The position numbers were made by a program, and so were the translations under genes. The notes beneath the pieces are model-generated. The model was given only the letters and a program-made list of their open reading frames with translations, was not told the origin of the DNA and searched no databases. This document shows positions 7,443 through 14,477 of a DNA stretch of 21,336 nt, piece by piece; the first letter of the stretch is position 1, and every line of letters starts with the position of its first letter. Source of the stretch: an uncultured Clostridia bacterium (GTDB taxonomy: Bacteria; Bacillota; Clostridia; Oscillospirales; Acutalibacteraceae); assembly GCA_937916395.1 (NCBI GenBank), contig CALFTN010000028.1, positions 1 to 21,336 on the forward strand, read 5' to 3'.

Positions 7443-8549
7443 ATGCTTCAATTCGAAGAATTAAAATTAGAATTATCTTCTTACGAAGACAAACTCACAG
7501 ACTTAGCCGAAGCTTTAGGGCTTAAGGCTATGGCAGATGAGGTTAAAGACTTAGAAGAACAGAGCGCTCAAGATGGTTTCTGGGATGATGTTCAGAATTC
7601 ACAAAAAATCGTTCAGAGAACTGCCACATTAAAAAACAAAATCAAGGCTTATGATGACCTCAAAGCAGTTTTTGACGATACACTCACTTTAATTGATTTA
7701 GCAAATGAAGAAGAGGATGAATCACTTTTCGATGAATGTCGTGGGAGCGTTGACTCTTTTATCTCTCAGCTTGATGCTATGACTCTTTCAACTCTTCTTA
7801 CTGGTGAATATGACGGAAACAATGCTATTCTCACATTCCACGCAGGTGCTGGTGGCACTGAAGCTCAGGACTGGGCTCAAATGCTTTTCAGAATGTATAA
7901 CCGTTGGGGTGAAAGACACGGCTTTAAGGTTTCTACACTTGACTACCTTGATGGTGATGAAGCAGGACTTAAATCTGCTGTTATTCTTATTGAGGGTGAA
8001 AATGCTTACGGCTATATGAAGAGTGAGAGTGGTATTCACCGTCTTGTTCGTGTTTCTCCATTTGACGCTTCTGGCAGACGTCACACTTCTTTCGCATCGT
8101 TAGAGGTTATGCCAGAAATTGATGACACAATTGAAGTTGATATTGCTCCTGAAGATATTAAAATGGACGTTTATCGTTCTTCTGGTGCAGGCGGTCAGAA
8201 GGTTAACAAAACTTCTTCTGCTGTTCGTCTTACTCATATTCCTACTGGTATTGTATGCTCTTGTCAGGTTGAAAGAAGTCAGCACCAGAACAGAGAAGTT
8301 GCTATGCGTATGCTCAAATCAAAACTCATTGAAATCAAAGAAAGAGAGCATCTTGATAAAATCAGTGATATCAAAGGTGTTCAAAAAGAAATTGCTTGGG
8401 GTAGCCAGATTCGTTCTTACGTGTTTATGCCATACACCCTTGCAAAAGACCACAGAACGAACTTCGAAAATGGTAATATAAATGCTGTTATGGATGGCGA
8501 TATTGATGGCTTCATTAACGCATACTTAAAATTACAGGCTAACAAGTAA
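7443..8549 (+). CDS. prfB: Peptide chain release factor 2
   Basis: RF2 recognises UGA and UAA in the ribosomal A site and triggers release of the finished protein. The 368-residue product carries the SPF stop-codon-reading tripeptide at 205-207 and the catalytic GGQ at 250-252 within SGAGGQKVN, followed by the conserved THIPTG and RSQHQNR segments. It is full length in one continuous frame. The usual in-frame UGA and slippery CUUU near codon 25, which drive +1 frameshifting and autoregulation in many bacteria, are absent. The start follows a GAAAGGA site by 9 nt. The next gene begins one base after the stop codon, so the two are co-transcribed and probably translationally coupled. prfB commonly follows secA directly in Firmicutes; here two genes separate them. 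Confidence 0.97.
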   Translation: MLQFEELKLELSSYEDKLTDLAEALGLKAMADEVKDLEEQSAQDGFWDDVQNSQKIVQRTATLKNKIKAYDDLKAVFDDTLTLIDLANEEEDESLFDECRGSVDSFISQLDAMTLSTLLTGEYDGNNAILTFHAGAGGTEAQDWAQMLFRMYNRWGERHGFKVSTLDYLDGDEAGLKSAVILIEGENAYGYMKSESGIHRLVRVSPFDASGRRHTSFASLEVMPEIDDTIEVDIAPEDIKMDVYRSSGAGGQKVNKTSSAVRLTHIPTGIVCSCQVERSQHQNREVAMRMLKSKLIEIKEREHLDKISDIKGVQKEIAWGSQIRSYVFMPYTLAKDHRTNFENGNINAVMDGDIDGFINAYLKLQANK

Positions 8550-8550
8550 A

Positions 8551-9723
8551 ATGGATATAAGAAAAGAATCATTAAAAAAACACTACGAGTGGAACGGCAA
8601 AATTGAAGTTGTCACTCGTTGCCCATTAGAAACAAGAGAGGATATGTCTTTGGCTTATACCCCTGGTGTTGCTGAGGCGTGCCTTGAAATAGAAAAAGAT
8701 GTCAACAAGTCTTTTGAATTAACAAGAAGAAACAATCTTGTTGCTGTTATAACTGACGGCACTGCAGTTTTAGGCCTTGGTGATATAGGTGCAGAAGCTG
8801 GTATGCCAGTTATGGAAGGTAAGTGTGCACTCTTTAAAGCATTCGCTGATGTTGATGCCTTTCCACTTTGCATAAAATCAAAAAACACTGACGAAATAGT
8901 TAAAACTATTTCTTTAATATCTGGTAGCTTCGGTGGAATTAATTTAGAAGACATTTCTGCCCCAAGATGCTTTGAGATTGAAAAAAAACTAAAGGAATGC
9001 ACCGATATTCCAATATTTCACGATGACCAGCACGGCACTGCGGTTGTAGTTTTAGCGGCACTTCTTAATGCACTTAAGGTTGTAAAAAAAGACATAAGCA
9101 CTGCTAAAATTGTTGTTAATGGACTGGGTGCAGCTGGTACTGCAATTTCAAAAATGCTTATAACTGCAGGCGCTAAAAATATGGTGCTCGTTGATAAAAA
9201 AGGTATTATTGAAGAAAGTGACAGCTCTTTAGGCGAAGAAAGACAAAACCTTGCAAAAGTAACAAACAACGAAAAGTTAAAAGGTGACCTTTCTGTTGCA
9301 ATAAAAAATGCTGATGTTTTTATTGGTGTCTCTGCACCAGATATTCTGAGTGAAGACATGGTAAAAACTATGAACAGTGACTCTATTGTTTTTGCAATGG
9401 CTAACCCTACACCTGAAATTATGCCCGATAAAGCCAAAAATGCAGGTGCAAAAATTGTGGGTACTGGTCGTTCGGATTTTCCAAATCAGATTAACAATGT
9501 TCTTGTTTTTCCTGGTATTTTCCGTGGGGCTCTTGATGCAAATGCCACTGAAATCACAGAAAATATGAAGCTTGCCGCTGCAAAAGCTCTCGCTGAGCAC
9601 ACTCCAGAAAGCGAATTGAATGAAGGAAATATAATTCCATCTGCACTTGATAAAACAATAGCTTACGAAGTTGCAAAGGCAGTAAAAGAACAAGCGATGG
9701 TCGATAAGGTAATTCGCATTTAG
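8551..9723 (+). CDS. NAD(P)-dependent malic enzyme
   Basis: The enzyme oxidatively decarboxylates malate to pyruvate and CO2 with reduction of NAD(P). The 390-residue product has the catalytic Tyr36 (LAYTPGV), the catalytic Lys91 (GKCALFK), metal ligands around E133/D134 and D158/D159 (FHDDQHGTA), and a Rossmann GLGAAG loop at 191-196. It is the short bacterial form without the phosphotransacetylase domain found in MaeB. The start lies one base after the prfB stop and has only a weak upstream AGG, which suggests coupling to prfB translation. A strong bidirectional terminator follows at 9853-9893. The family assignment is firm; the choice between NAD and NADP is not settled by the sequence. 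Confidence 0.95.
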   Translation: MDIRKESLKKHYEWNGKIEVVTRCPLETREDMSLAYTPGVAEACLEIEKDVNKSFELTRRNNLVAVITDGTAVLGLGDIGAEAGMPVMEGKCALFKAFADVDAFPLCIKSKNTDEIVKTISLISGSFGGINLEDISAPRCFEIEKKLKECTDIPIFHDDQHGTAVVVLAALLNALKVVKKDISTAKIVVNGLGAAGTAISKMLITAGAKNMVLVDKKGIIEESDSSLGEERQNLAKVTNNEKLKGDLSVAIKNADVFIGVSAPDILSEDMVKTMNSDSIVFAMANPTPEIMPDKAKNAGAKIVGTGRSDFPNQINNVLVFPGIFRGALDANATEITENMKLAAAKALAEHTPESELNEGNIIPSALDKTIAYEVAKAVKEQAMVDKVIRI

Positions 9724-9752
9724 CGATTATAATTTAATACCAATAAAAATTT

Positions 9753-9813
9753 CATCCTATCATTTTTGGTTGATACTAAAACCAACTTTTAATGATAGAT
9801 TGTCATAAGGATG
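9753..9813. repeat. Intergenic nested inverted repeat
   Basis: CTATCATT (9757-9764) pairs perfectly with AATGATAG (9791-9798). Inside it TTGGTT (9766-9771) pairs with AACCAA (9780-9785), and outside CATCC (9753-9757) can pair with GGATG (9809-9813). The fold has no T-run, and the gene's terminator lies further downstream, so it is not a simple terminator. The reverse complement of its left arm shares a 12-bp exact word (AAATGATAGGAT) with 14317-14328, also just downstream of a gene. Confidence 0.55.
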
Positions 9814-9852
9814 TTTTGAATATTCTATGAAACAAACCGATTGATGAGTGAT

Positions 9853-9893
9853 AAAAAATGCGATAAGGAATGTTCTTCCTTATCGCATTTTTT
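9853..9893. terminator. Bidirectional terminator between malic enzyme and nitroreductase genes
   Basis: An 18-bp perfect stem, 9853-9870 with 9876-9893 (core ATGCGATAAGGAA), encloses a TGTTC loop. A-runs and T-runs flank both sides, so it can end transcripts from both converging operons. Confidence 0.92.
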
Positions 9894-9921
9894 TGTTTTA
9901 TTTTGTTGCGTATTATATAAA

Positions 9922-10440
9922 TCAAAAACTATCATAAAATACAACATCACTTATAGGACGAGATTTATAATGCATTTCGAGTGGCTTTGCTTCTTCTGAC
10001 GGATAGCCCGTAACGAGAAGTGCAACTGGTTCTATATTTTCTGGGATATTAAAAGTTTCACGCATAGCGGATGGGTCAAAATGCATTACCCAGCAACATC
10101 CAACACCTTCATTCTGTGCAGCAAGCATCATATAGGTAGCTACAATTACAGCATCTACTGGTGAAGATTTTGCACCATCATATATTCTTTCCCAGGTTTC
10201 TTCTTTGTTATGACATATAAGAAAAGCTGTGGGTGTATTAAAATGACATTTAGTACAACTACGAAGTTTGCTGATTGCTTCATCAGTATTTAATACGAGA
10301 ATTCTCTGTGGTTGATAGTTACATCCTGTCGGAGCTTTGTGACCTGCTTCAAGAATTTTATTAATAATACTTTGTGGTAAATGTTCATTTTTGAAGTTTC
10401 TCACAGAATATCTCTCTGAAATTATTTTTTCAAAATCCAT
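9922..10440 (-). CDS. Nitroreductase family flavoprotein
   Basis: The 172-residue product belongs to the FMN-dependent nitroreductase fold: the N-terminal RYSVRNF segment (10-16) that typically contacts FMN phosphate, an APTGCNYQP segment, GVGCCWVMHF, and VALLVTGYPSEE before a short C-terminal tail ending SRPISDVV. Such enzymes reduce nitro groups, quinones or flavins with NAD(P)H; the natural substrate cannot be read from the sequence. The start is fixed by GGAGA at 10447-10451. It is the last gene of the ABC transporter operon, 20 bp after the ATPase gene, so it is probably controlled with the transporter. This may mean that it acts on the imported compound, which is inference. Several cysteines (CTKC, GCC) are noticeable. 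Confidence 0.88.
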   Translation of the reverse strand: MDFEKIISERYSVRNFKNEHLPQSIINKILEAGHKAPTGCNYQPQRILVLNTDEAISKLRSCTKCHFNTPTAFLICHNKEETWERIYDGAKSSPVDAVIVATYMMLAAQNEGVGCCWVMHFDPSAMRETFNIPENIEPVALLVTGYPSEEAKPLEMHYKSRPISDVVFYDSF

Positions 10441-10460
10441 TACTTTTCTCCATAGTTTTA

Positions 10461-11258
10461 TTATTTAGAAAGCATTACCTTATCACTTGTGAATTGACTT
10501 CCACTTGATTGCTCAAATAATTGAAGAAGTTGTTCAATGGTGAGATTTTTCTTTTCTTCGCCCTTGACATCAACAACAACTTGACCTTCGTGCATCATAA
10601 TAAGACGATTGCCTACTCTTATAGCATCAGCCATATTGTGAGTAATCATAATTGTGGTAAGCTTATCTTTTTCGACAATTGACTCTGTAATATCAAGTAC
10701 CTTTTTTGCTGTTTTAGGGTCAAGAGCGGCAGTATGTTCATCAAGAAGAAGTACCTTAGGTTTTTTTAGAGTAGCCATAAGTAGAGTTAAAGCCTGTCTT
10801 TGACCACCAGAAAGAAGTCCAACCTTTGCAGTAAGCCTTTTTTCAAGACCCAAATCAAGAATTTTTAAAAGCTCAATATATTCTTTTCGTTCTTTTGATG
10901 TAATACCTGGGCGAAGTGTTCTTTTTTTACCTCTACGGGCAGCAAGCGCAAGATTTTCTTCTATTTGCATATCTGCCGCAGTACCAGTCATAGGGTCCTG
11001 AAAAACTCTACCAAGATATTTTGCACGCTTGTATTCAGGTAGTCTCGTAACATCAACACCATCAATAACAATGCTACCACAGTCAACATGATAAACGCCT
11101 GCAACCATATTAAGCATGGTTGATTTACCAGCACCATTACCACCAATAACAGTAACGAAATCGCCTTCTTCAAGGTGAAGATTTAAATTATTAAGTGCTT
11201 TCTTTTCGTTTATTGTTCCCGGGTTAAAAGTTTTTTCTACATTTTTAATGTCAAGCAT
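10461..11258 (-). CDS. ABC transporter ATPase (ABC_sub_bind-associated, TrpZ-like)
   Basis: This is the cytoplasmic energy-coupling subunit of the adjacent importer. The 265-residue protein has Walker A GGNGAGKST (39-47), Q-loop Q87, signature LSGGQ (149-153), Walker B VLLLDE (169-174) and the switch His207. It resembles the ATPases paired with the branched-chain-type permease and ABC_sub_bind lipoprotein families, such as TrpXYZ systems. Its ATG overlaps the end of the permease gene by 8 bp, indicating translational coupling and stoichiometric expression. The substrate is not determined by this subunit. Confidence 0.93.
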   Translation of the reverse strand: MLDIKNVEKTFNPGTINEKKALNNLNLHLEEGDFVTVIGGNGAGKSTMLNMVAGVYHVDCGSIVIDGVDVTRLPEYKRAKYLGRVFQDPMTGTAADMQIEENLALAARRGKKRTLRPGITSKERKEYIELLKILDLGLEKRLTAKVGLLSGGQRQALTLLMATLKKPKVLLLDEHTAALDPKTAKKVLDITESIVEKDKLTTIMITHNMADAIRVGNRLIMMHEGQVVVDVKGEEKKNLTIEQLLQLFEQSSGSQFTSDKVMLSK

Positions 11259-12183
11259 TTACTTTTTCCCCCTTTGATTTAGCAATATGCTTTGCCTTAT
11301 ATTTGTTTTTCCAGTAAGGAATTGCTAAGAAAACAGCAACAATAACAGCTGAAAGAAGCTTTAATAGGTTAGCATCAAGTCCCATTGTAATAACAGCCTG
11401 AACAACTATATAATAAATTACAGAACCTAATGCAACGCCCAAAAGTCTTAAAGCAAAATTCTTAAAGATTTTACCGAAAATAGCTTCACCAATGATAACT
11501 GCCGCAAGACCTATAACGATAGCACCCTGACCCATTTTAACGTCTGAAAAGCCTTGATATTGTGCAAGGAATGCACCTGAAAAAGCAACAAGACCGTTAG
11601 AAATCATAATGCCGAGAACTTTGTTGAGATTAGTGTTAATACCTTGTGCTCTGCTCATATTTATATTAGCACCAGTAGCACGAAGAGCACAGCCTGTTTC
11701 TGTACCAAAGAACCAATAAATAACAGCTATGAGAATAACGAGCACAACACCAACTGTTATAAGTGGGTTATGAAAAGCAAGTTCTTTAACCCAGCGAAGA
11801 GATATAAGTAAATCTGTCTGATTAACATTTATAGATTGGTTTGCTTTACCCATAATTTTAAGATTGATTGAGTAAAGTGATAACTGTGTGAGAATACCCG
11901 CAAGAATAGGAGGTATTCCCATAAGTGTGTGTAAAAGACCTGTAATTGCACCAGCAATAAGACCAGCCACAAAAGCGAGTAACATCGCAAGCCATAAATT
12001 ACAGCCGTTTAAAATAAGAACTACTGCAACAGCACCACCAGTTGCAAAAGAGCCGTCAACAGTAAGGTCTGCAACGTCAAGAATACGGTAAGTTAAATAA
12101 ACACCTATTGCCATAATGCCCCAAATAAGACCTTGTGAAATAGAGCCTGGAAGAGCATTTAAAAGTTGTAATAAAATTTCCAT
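11251..12183 (-). CDS. ABC transporter permease (branched-chain-type, TrpY-like)
   Basis: The 310-residue integral membrane protein has about eight to nine hydrophobic segments and the conserved LDVADLTVDGSFATGGA region near 35-52 typical of the permeases that partner ABC_sub_bind binding proteins. A later GxxLRATGxN segment probably contacts the ATPase. It would form the transmembrane channel as a homodimer. The start has AGGTGA (12193-12198 on the opposite strand) at a 9-nt spacing. A strong stem-loop lies between it and the upstream binding-protein gene; downstream it overlaps the ATPase gene. The C-terminus is lysine-rich and cytoplasmic. Confidence 0.92.
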   Translation of the reverse strand: MEILLQLLNALPGSISQGLIWGIMAIGVYLTYRILDVADLTVDGSFATGGAVAVVLILNGCNLWLAMLLAFVAGLIAGAITGLLHTLMGIPPILAGILTQLSLYSINLKIMGKANQSINVNQTDLLISLRWVKELAFHNPLITVGVVLVILIAVIYWFFGTETGCALRATGANINMSRAQGINTNLNKVLGIMISNGLVAFSGAFLAQYQGFSDVKMGQGAIVIGLAAVIIGEAIFGKIFKNFALRLLGVALGSVIYYIVVQAVITMGLDANLLKLLSAVIVAVFLAIPYWKNKYKAKHIAKSKGEKVNA

Positions 12184-12210
12184 AAGATAAATTCACCTAA
12201 ACTAAAATTT

Positions 12211-12233
12211 CGGGGAAGAAAAATTCTTCCCCG
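12211..12233 (-). other. Intercistronic stem-loop in the ABC transporter operon
   Basis: CGGGGAAGAA (12211-12220) pairs perfectly with TTCTTCCCCG (12224-12233), with a 3-nt loop. It lies in the 68-bp gap between the binding-protein gene and the permease gene. On the transcribed strand only a weak AAATTTTAG tract follows it. It could be a leaky terminator or an mRNA-stabilising hairpin that keeps the binding protein in excess over the membrane subunits. Confidence 0.75.
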
Positions 12234-12251
12234 TCATATATTTATTTTTAA

Positions 12252-13241
12252 TTACTCAACTTTGATTGCTTCGTAACCCTCAAGTGGAGTAATTCCGAGA
12301 GCCGTACAATTTTGTTCGTTATATTTTGGAGTTTGCTTTTCAGCATACTCAATTGGCATTGTTGAAATATCAGCACCATCTCTGAGGATTTTAACTGCCA
12401 TCTTACCAGTTGTATAACCAAGGTCATAGTAACTGATTGAAAGAGTAGCAACACCGCAACCAGAACAGATACCTTCTTCACCAGCGATAACAGGAACCTT
12501 CTTTGGTTCGCAGATGTTGTCAATAATACCGGTGTTTTCAGCAACTGTATTATCAGTTGGAACATAAATTACGTCTGAATTATCAGCAGCAGTTGTACAA
12601 ATCTGAGCAAGGTCGTTTGAATCAGTGAATGGATAAAGTGTAACTTTAAGACCCTTCTTTTCAAGTGCAACCTTAACAACGTCAACCTGATACTGACTGT
12701 TTGCCTCTTTTGAACAATAGAGGAGACCGGCAGTTTTTGCTTCAGGGCACCATTCAGTAATCATATCTGCTTGCTTGTCAAGAGGAGCAAGGTCAGATGT
12801 ACCAGAGATATTTCCGCCTACAGTACCGTTGAAATCTTTGATTTCAAGAGCAACACCATATTCTGTAACCGATGTAGCAAGAATTGGAATATCGCCTGTT
12901 GCTGCTGCAGCTGCCTGAAGAGCAGGAGTTGCGTTTGCCATAATTAAATCAACGTTGTTTGAAACGAATTGGTTAGCTATAGTTGAACAAGTGTTAGGGT
13001 CGTTCTGACCATTCTGAAAATCAAATTCAACTGCATCTTCACCAAGTTCATCAATAATTGCTTGTTTGAAGCCTTCAGTTGCGGCATCAAGTGCAACGTG
13101 TTCAACAAGCTGAACAATACCGATTTTGTATTTTGCATTACCAGTATCACCATTATTTTTGTCACCTGAGCAACCAGCAAGTGCTAAAAGGCTTGTAGCA
13201 CAAATAACAATTGCTATTGCAATAGATAAAGCTTTTTTCAT
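12252..13241 (-). CDS. ABC transporter substrate-binding lipoprotein (ABC_sub_bind family)
   Basis: The 329-residue protein starts with a lipoprotein signal: a KK pair, a hydrophobic core, and the lipobox ALAGC with acylated Cys24, followed by an Asp/Asn-rich linker. The mature part has the two-lobed TrpX-like layout: KIGIVQLVEHVALD near the start, NDPNTCSTIANQF, NATPALQAAAAATGDIPI, and the conserved SISYYDLGYTTGKMAVKILRDG toward the end. It would be tethered outside the membrane and deliver a ligand, possibly an amino acid or other small aromatic compound, to the permease. Related systems import tryptophan, but no specific ligand can be claimed. AAAGGAGTT gives a clear start. It is the first gene of the operon, expressed from a near-consensus promoter divergent from lysR. 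Confidence 0.92.
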   Translation of the reverse strand: MKKALSIAIAIVICATSLLALAGCSGDKNNGDTGNAKYKIGIVQLVEHVALDAATEGFKQAIIDELGEDAVEFDFQNGQNDPNTCSTIANQFVSNNVDLIMANATPALQAAAAATGDIPILATSVTEYGVALEIKDFNGTVGGNISGTSDLAPLDKQADMITEWCPEAKTAGLLYCSKEANSQYQVDVVKVALEKKGLKVTLYPFTDSNDLAQICTTAADNSDVIYVPTDNTVAENTGIIDNICEPKKVPVIAGEEGICSGCGVATLSISYYDLGYTTGKMAVKILRDGADISTMPIEYAEKQTPKYNEQNCTALGITPLEGYEAIKVE

Positions 13242-13284
13242 TCTTAATAACTCCTTTATTAAACCTTGATTTTTTATGTGCTTT

Positions 13285-13313
13285 ATTATATAATCCCACT
13301 ATACATAAGTCAA
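13285..13313 (-). promoter_or_regulatory. Promoter of the ABC transporter operon, with possible operator
   Basis: On the minus strand TTGACT (13308-13313) and TATAAT (13285-13290) are exactly 17 bp apart, a near-consensus promoter. An imperfect inverted repeat TTATATA (13286-13292) and TACATAA (13302-13308) lies over the promoter boxes and spacer. As the region also separates the divergent lysR gene, this repeat is a possible LysR-type binding site, although its A/T richness makes it weak evidence. Confidence 0.65.
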
Positions 13314-13363
13314 ACAAATAGTTTTTATATTTACCATAAAAAATTTTTATAATAGGAGAAAGT

Positions 13364-14254
13364 ATGGAATTAAGAAATTTAATTACTTTTATTCATGTAG
13401 CAGAATTAGGAAGCTTCACAAAGGCAGCAGAGCAATTAGGTTATTCACAACCATCTGTTTCTTTCCAGATAAAGCAACTTGAAGAAGAGCTTGGATGCCT
13501 TCTTTTTGAAAGAATAAATCATACAATCACTCTTACAGAGCACGGGGTAAAATTAGTAGAACGTGCTCACAAGGTTCGTGCACTTATTGATGATTTTAAA
13601 GAAGATATGGAAGAAGAAAAAAGTGTGAGTGGTCAGATACACATTGTTACACCTGATTCAGTATGTGAAGAAATGATACAGCGACATTATATTGATTTTC
13701 ACAATAAATATCCCGATATATCAATAAGATTTACAACAGGCGACTCAGGCGTTATGTTAGATATGTTAGACCATAACGAAGCAGATGTAATTATAACTCT
13801 CGATAGTCACTTATATAATAAGGATTATGTAATTGCAAAAGAGCAACAATTAACGATGCATTTTGTTGCTAATCAGAAATCAAAGTTTTCAAACAAGAAA
13901 AATATTTCTATTAAAGACCTTGTAAATGAACCTTTTATTTTAACTGAAAGAGGACAGGGCTATAGAAGAGTTTTTGACAGAGAACTTGCAAAAAAATCAT
14001 TGGAAATTTCTGCAATTCTTGAAATAGGAAGAACAGATATTATAACATCATTGCTTACAAAAACTGATATGATTTCGTACCTTCCTGATTTTGTAACAAA
14101 ACCATTCATCGAGTCAGGCGAGCTTTGTTATCTTGATGTGACAGATATAAATATTGATATTTGGAAACAACTTATCTATCACAAAAATAAATGGGTATCC
14201 AAGAGTATGAAAACTTTTATTGATTATGTGAAAGAAAAAGAGTTTTCAAATTAA
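13364..14254 (+). CDS. LysR-type transcriptional regulator
   Basis: The 296-residue protein has the typical N-terminal winged helix-turn-helix (FIHVAELGSFTKAAEQLGYSQPSVS, helix-turn-helix near 17-38, then LFER) and a C-terminal ligand-binding domain beginning near residue 90 (GQIHIVTP). AGGAG (13354-13358) sets the start with a 5-nt spacing. It is divergent from the ABC transporter operon with a 122-bp shared intergenic region, the classic layout in which a LysR protein controls the neighbouring operon and itself. The inducer is probably the imported compound or a derivative of it (inference). The stop codon is followed by a terminator-like region. Confidence 0.95.
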   Translation: MELRNLITFIHVAELGSFTKAAEQLGYSQPSVSFQIKQLEEELGCLLFERINHTITLTEHGVKLVERAHKVRALIDDFKEDMEEEKSVSGQIHIVTPDSVCEEMIQRHYIDFHNKYPDISIRFTTGDSGVMLDMLDHNEADVIITLDSHLYNKDYVIAKEQQLTMHFVANQKSKFSNKKNISIKDLVNEPFILTERGQGYRRVFDRELAKKSLEISAILEIGRTDIITSLLTKTDMISYLPDFVTKPFIESGELCYLDVTDINIDIWKQLIYHKNKWVSKSMKTFIDYVKEKEFSN

Positions 14255-14272
14255 AATAAAAATGGGGCTGTA

Positions 14273-14338
14273 AAAAAACAGTCTAAAAAAAGTAAAGACT
14301 ACAAACTTACCAAGAAATGATAGGATAAACTGTTTTTT
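14273..14338 (+). terminator. Probable terminator region of lysR
   Basis: AAAAAACAGT (14273-14282) is the exact complement of ACTGTTTTTT (14329-14338). Between them a smaller hairpin AGTCT/AGACT (14280-14284/14296-14300) can form. The outer arms are far apart, so this is an unusual terminator. It starts with GGGGCTGTAAAAAA, almost the same as the left arm of the terminator at 15834-15875, as if a normal terminator had been interrupted. Confidence 0.45.
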
Positions 14339-14358
14339 ATTCACCTGTAATTATAATC

Positions 14359-14395
14359 AAGGCAAAGCCTTCCGAAATTCTAAATTCTGAATTCT
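14359..14395. repeat. Small hairpin plus 7-bp tandem repeat
   Basis: AAGGC (14359-14363) pairs with GCCTT (14367-14371). It is followed by three AATTCT words at 14376, 14383 and 14390, a 7-bp period. The segment is non-coding and lies just before the promoter of the sodium symporter gene. It is similar in style to the repeats at 1-56 and 2932-2955. Confidence 0.55.
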
Positions 14396-14414
14396 GCATT
14401 TTTCTTTAAATCTC

Positions 14415-14442
14415 TTGTATATTCCAAAAATTTATGTATAAT
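14415..14442 (+). promoter_or_regulatory. Promoter of the sodium symporter gene
   Basis: TTGTAT (14415-14420) and TATAAT (14437-14442) are 16 bp apart. Transcription would start near 14449, leaving about 30 nt before the ATG at 14478. Confidence 0.6.
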
Positions 14443-14477
14443 AGTGTAGTTAAAATTTTTAAGGAATGATAAATTTT

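Noticed and set aside
7443..7560. RF2 programmed frameshift site
   Set aside because: The reading frame is uninterrupted and no CTTTGA-type sequence is present in the expected region.
8119..9693. Several long ORFs in other frames of prfB and the malic enzyme gene
   Set aside because: They lie inside genes with clear catalytic motifs, lack ribosome sites and show no recognisable domains. They are by-products of codon bias in the real frames.
13348..13353. TATAAT as the -10 box of lysR
   Set aside because: It directly abuts the AGGAG ribosome site, so the transcript would start after that site. The true lysR promoter must lie further upstream and was not identified with confidence.
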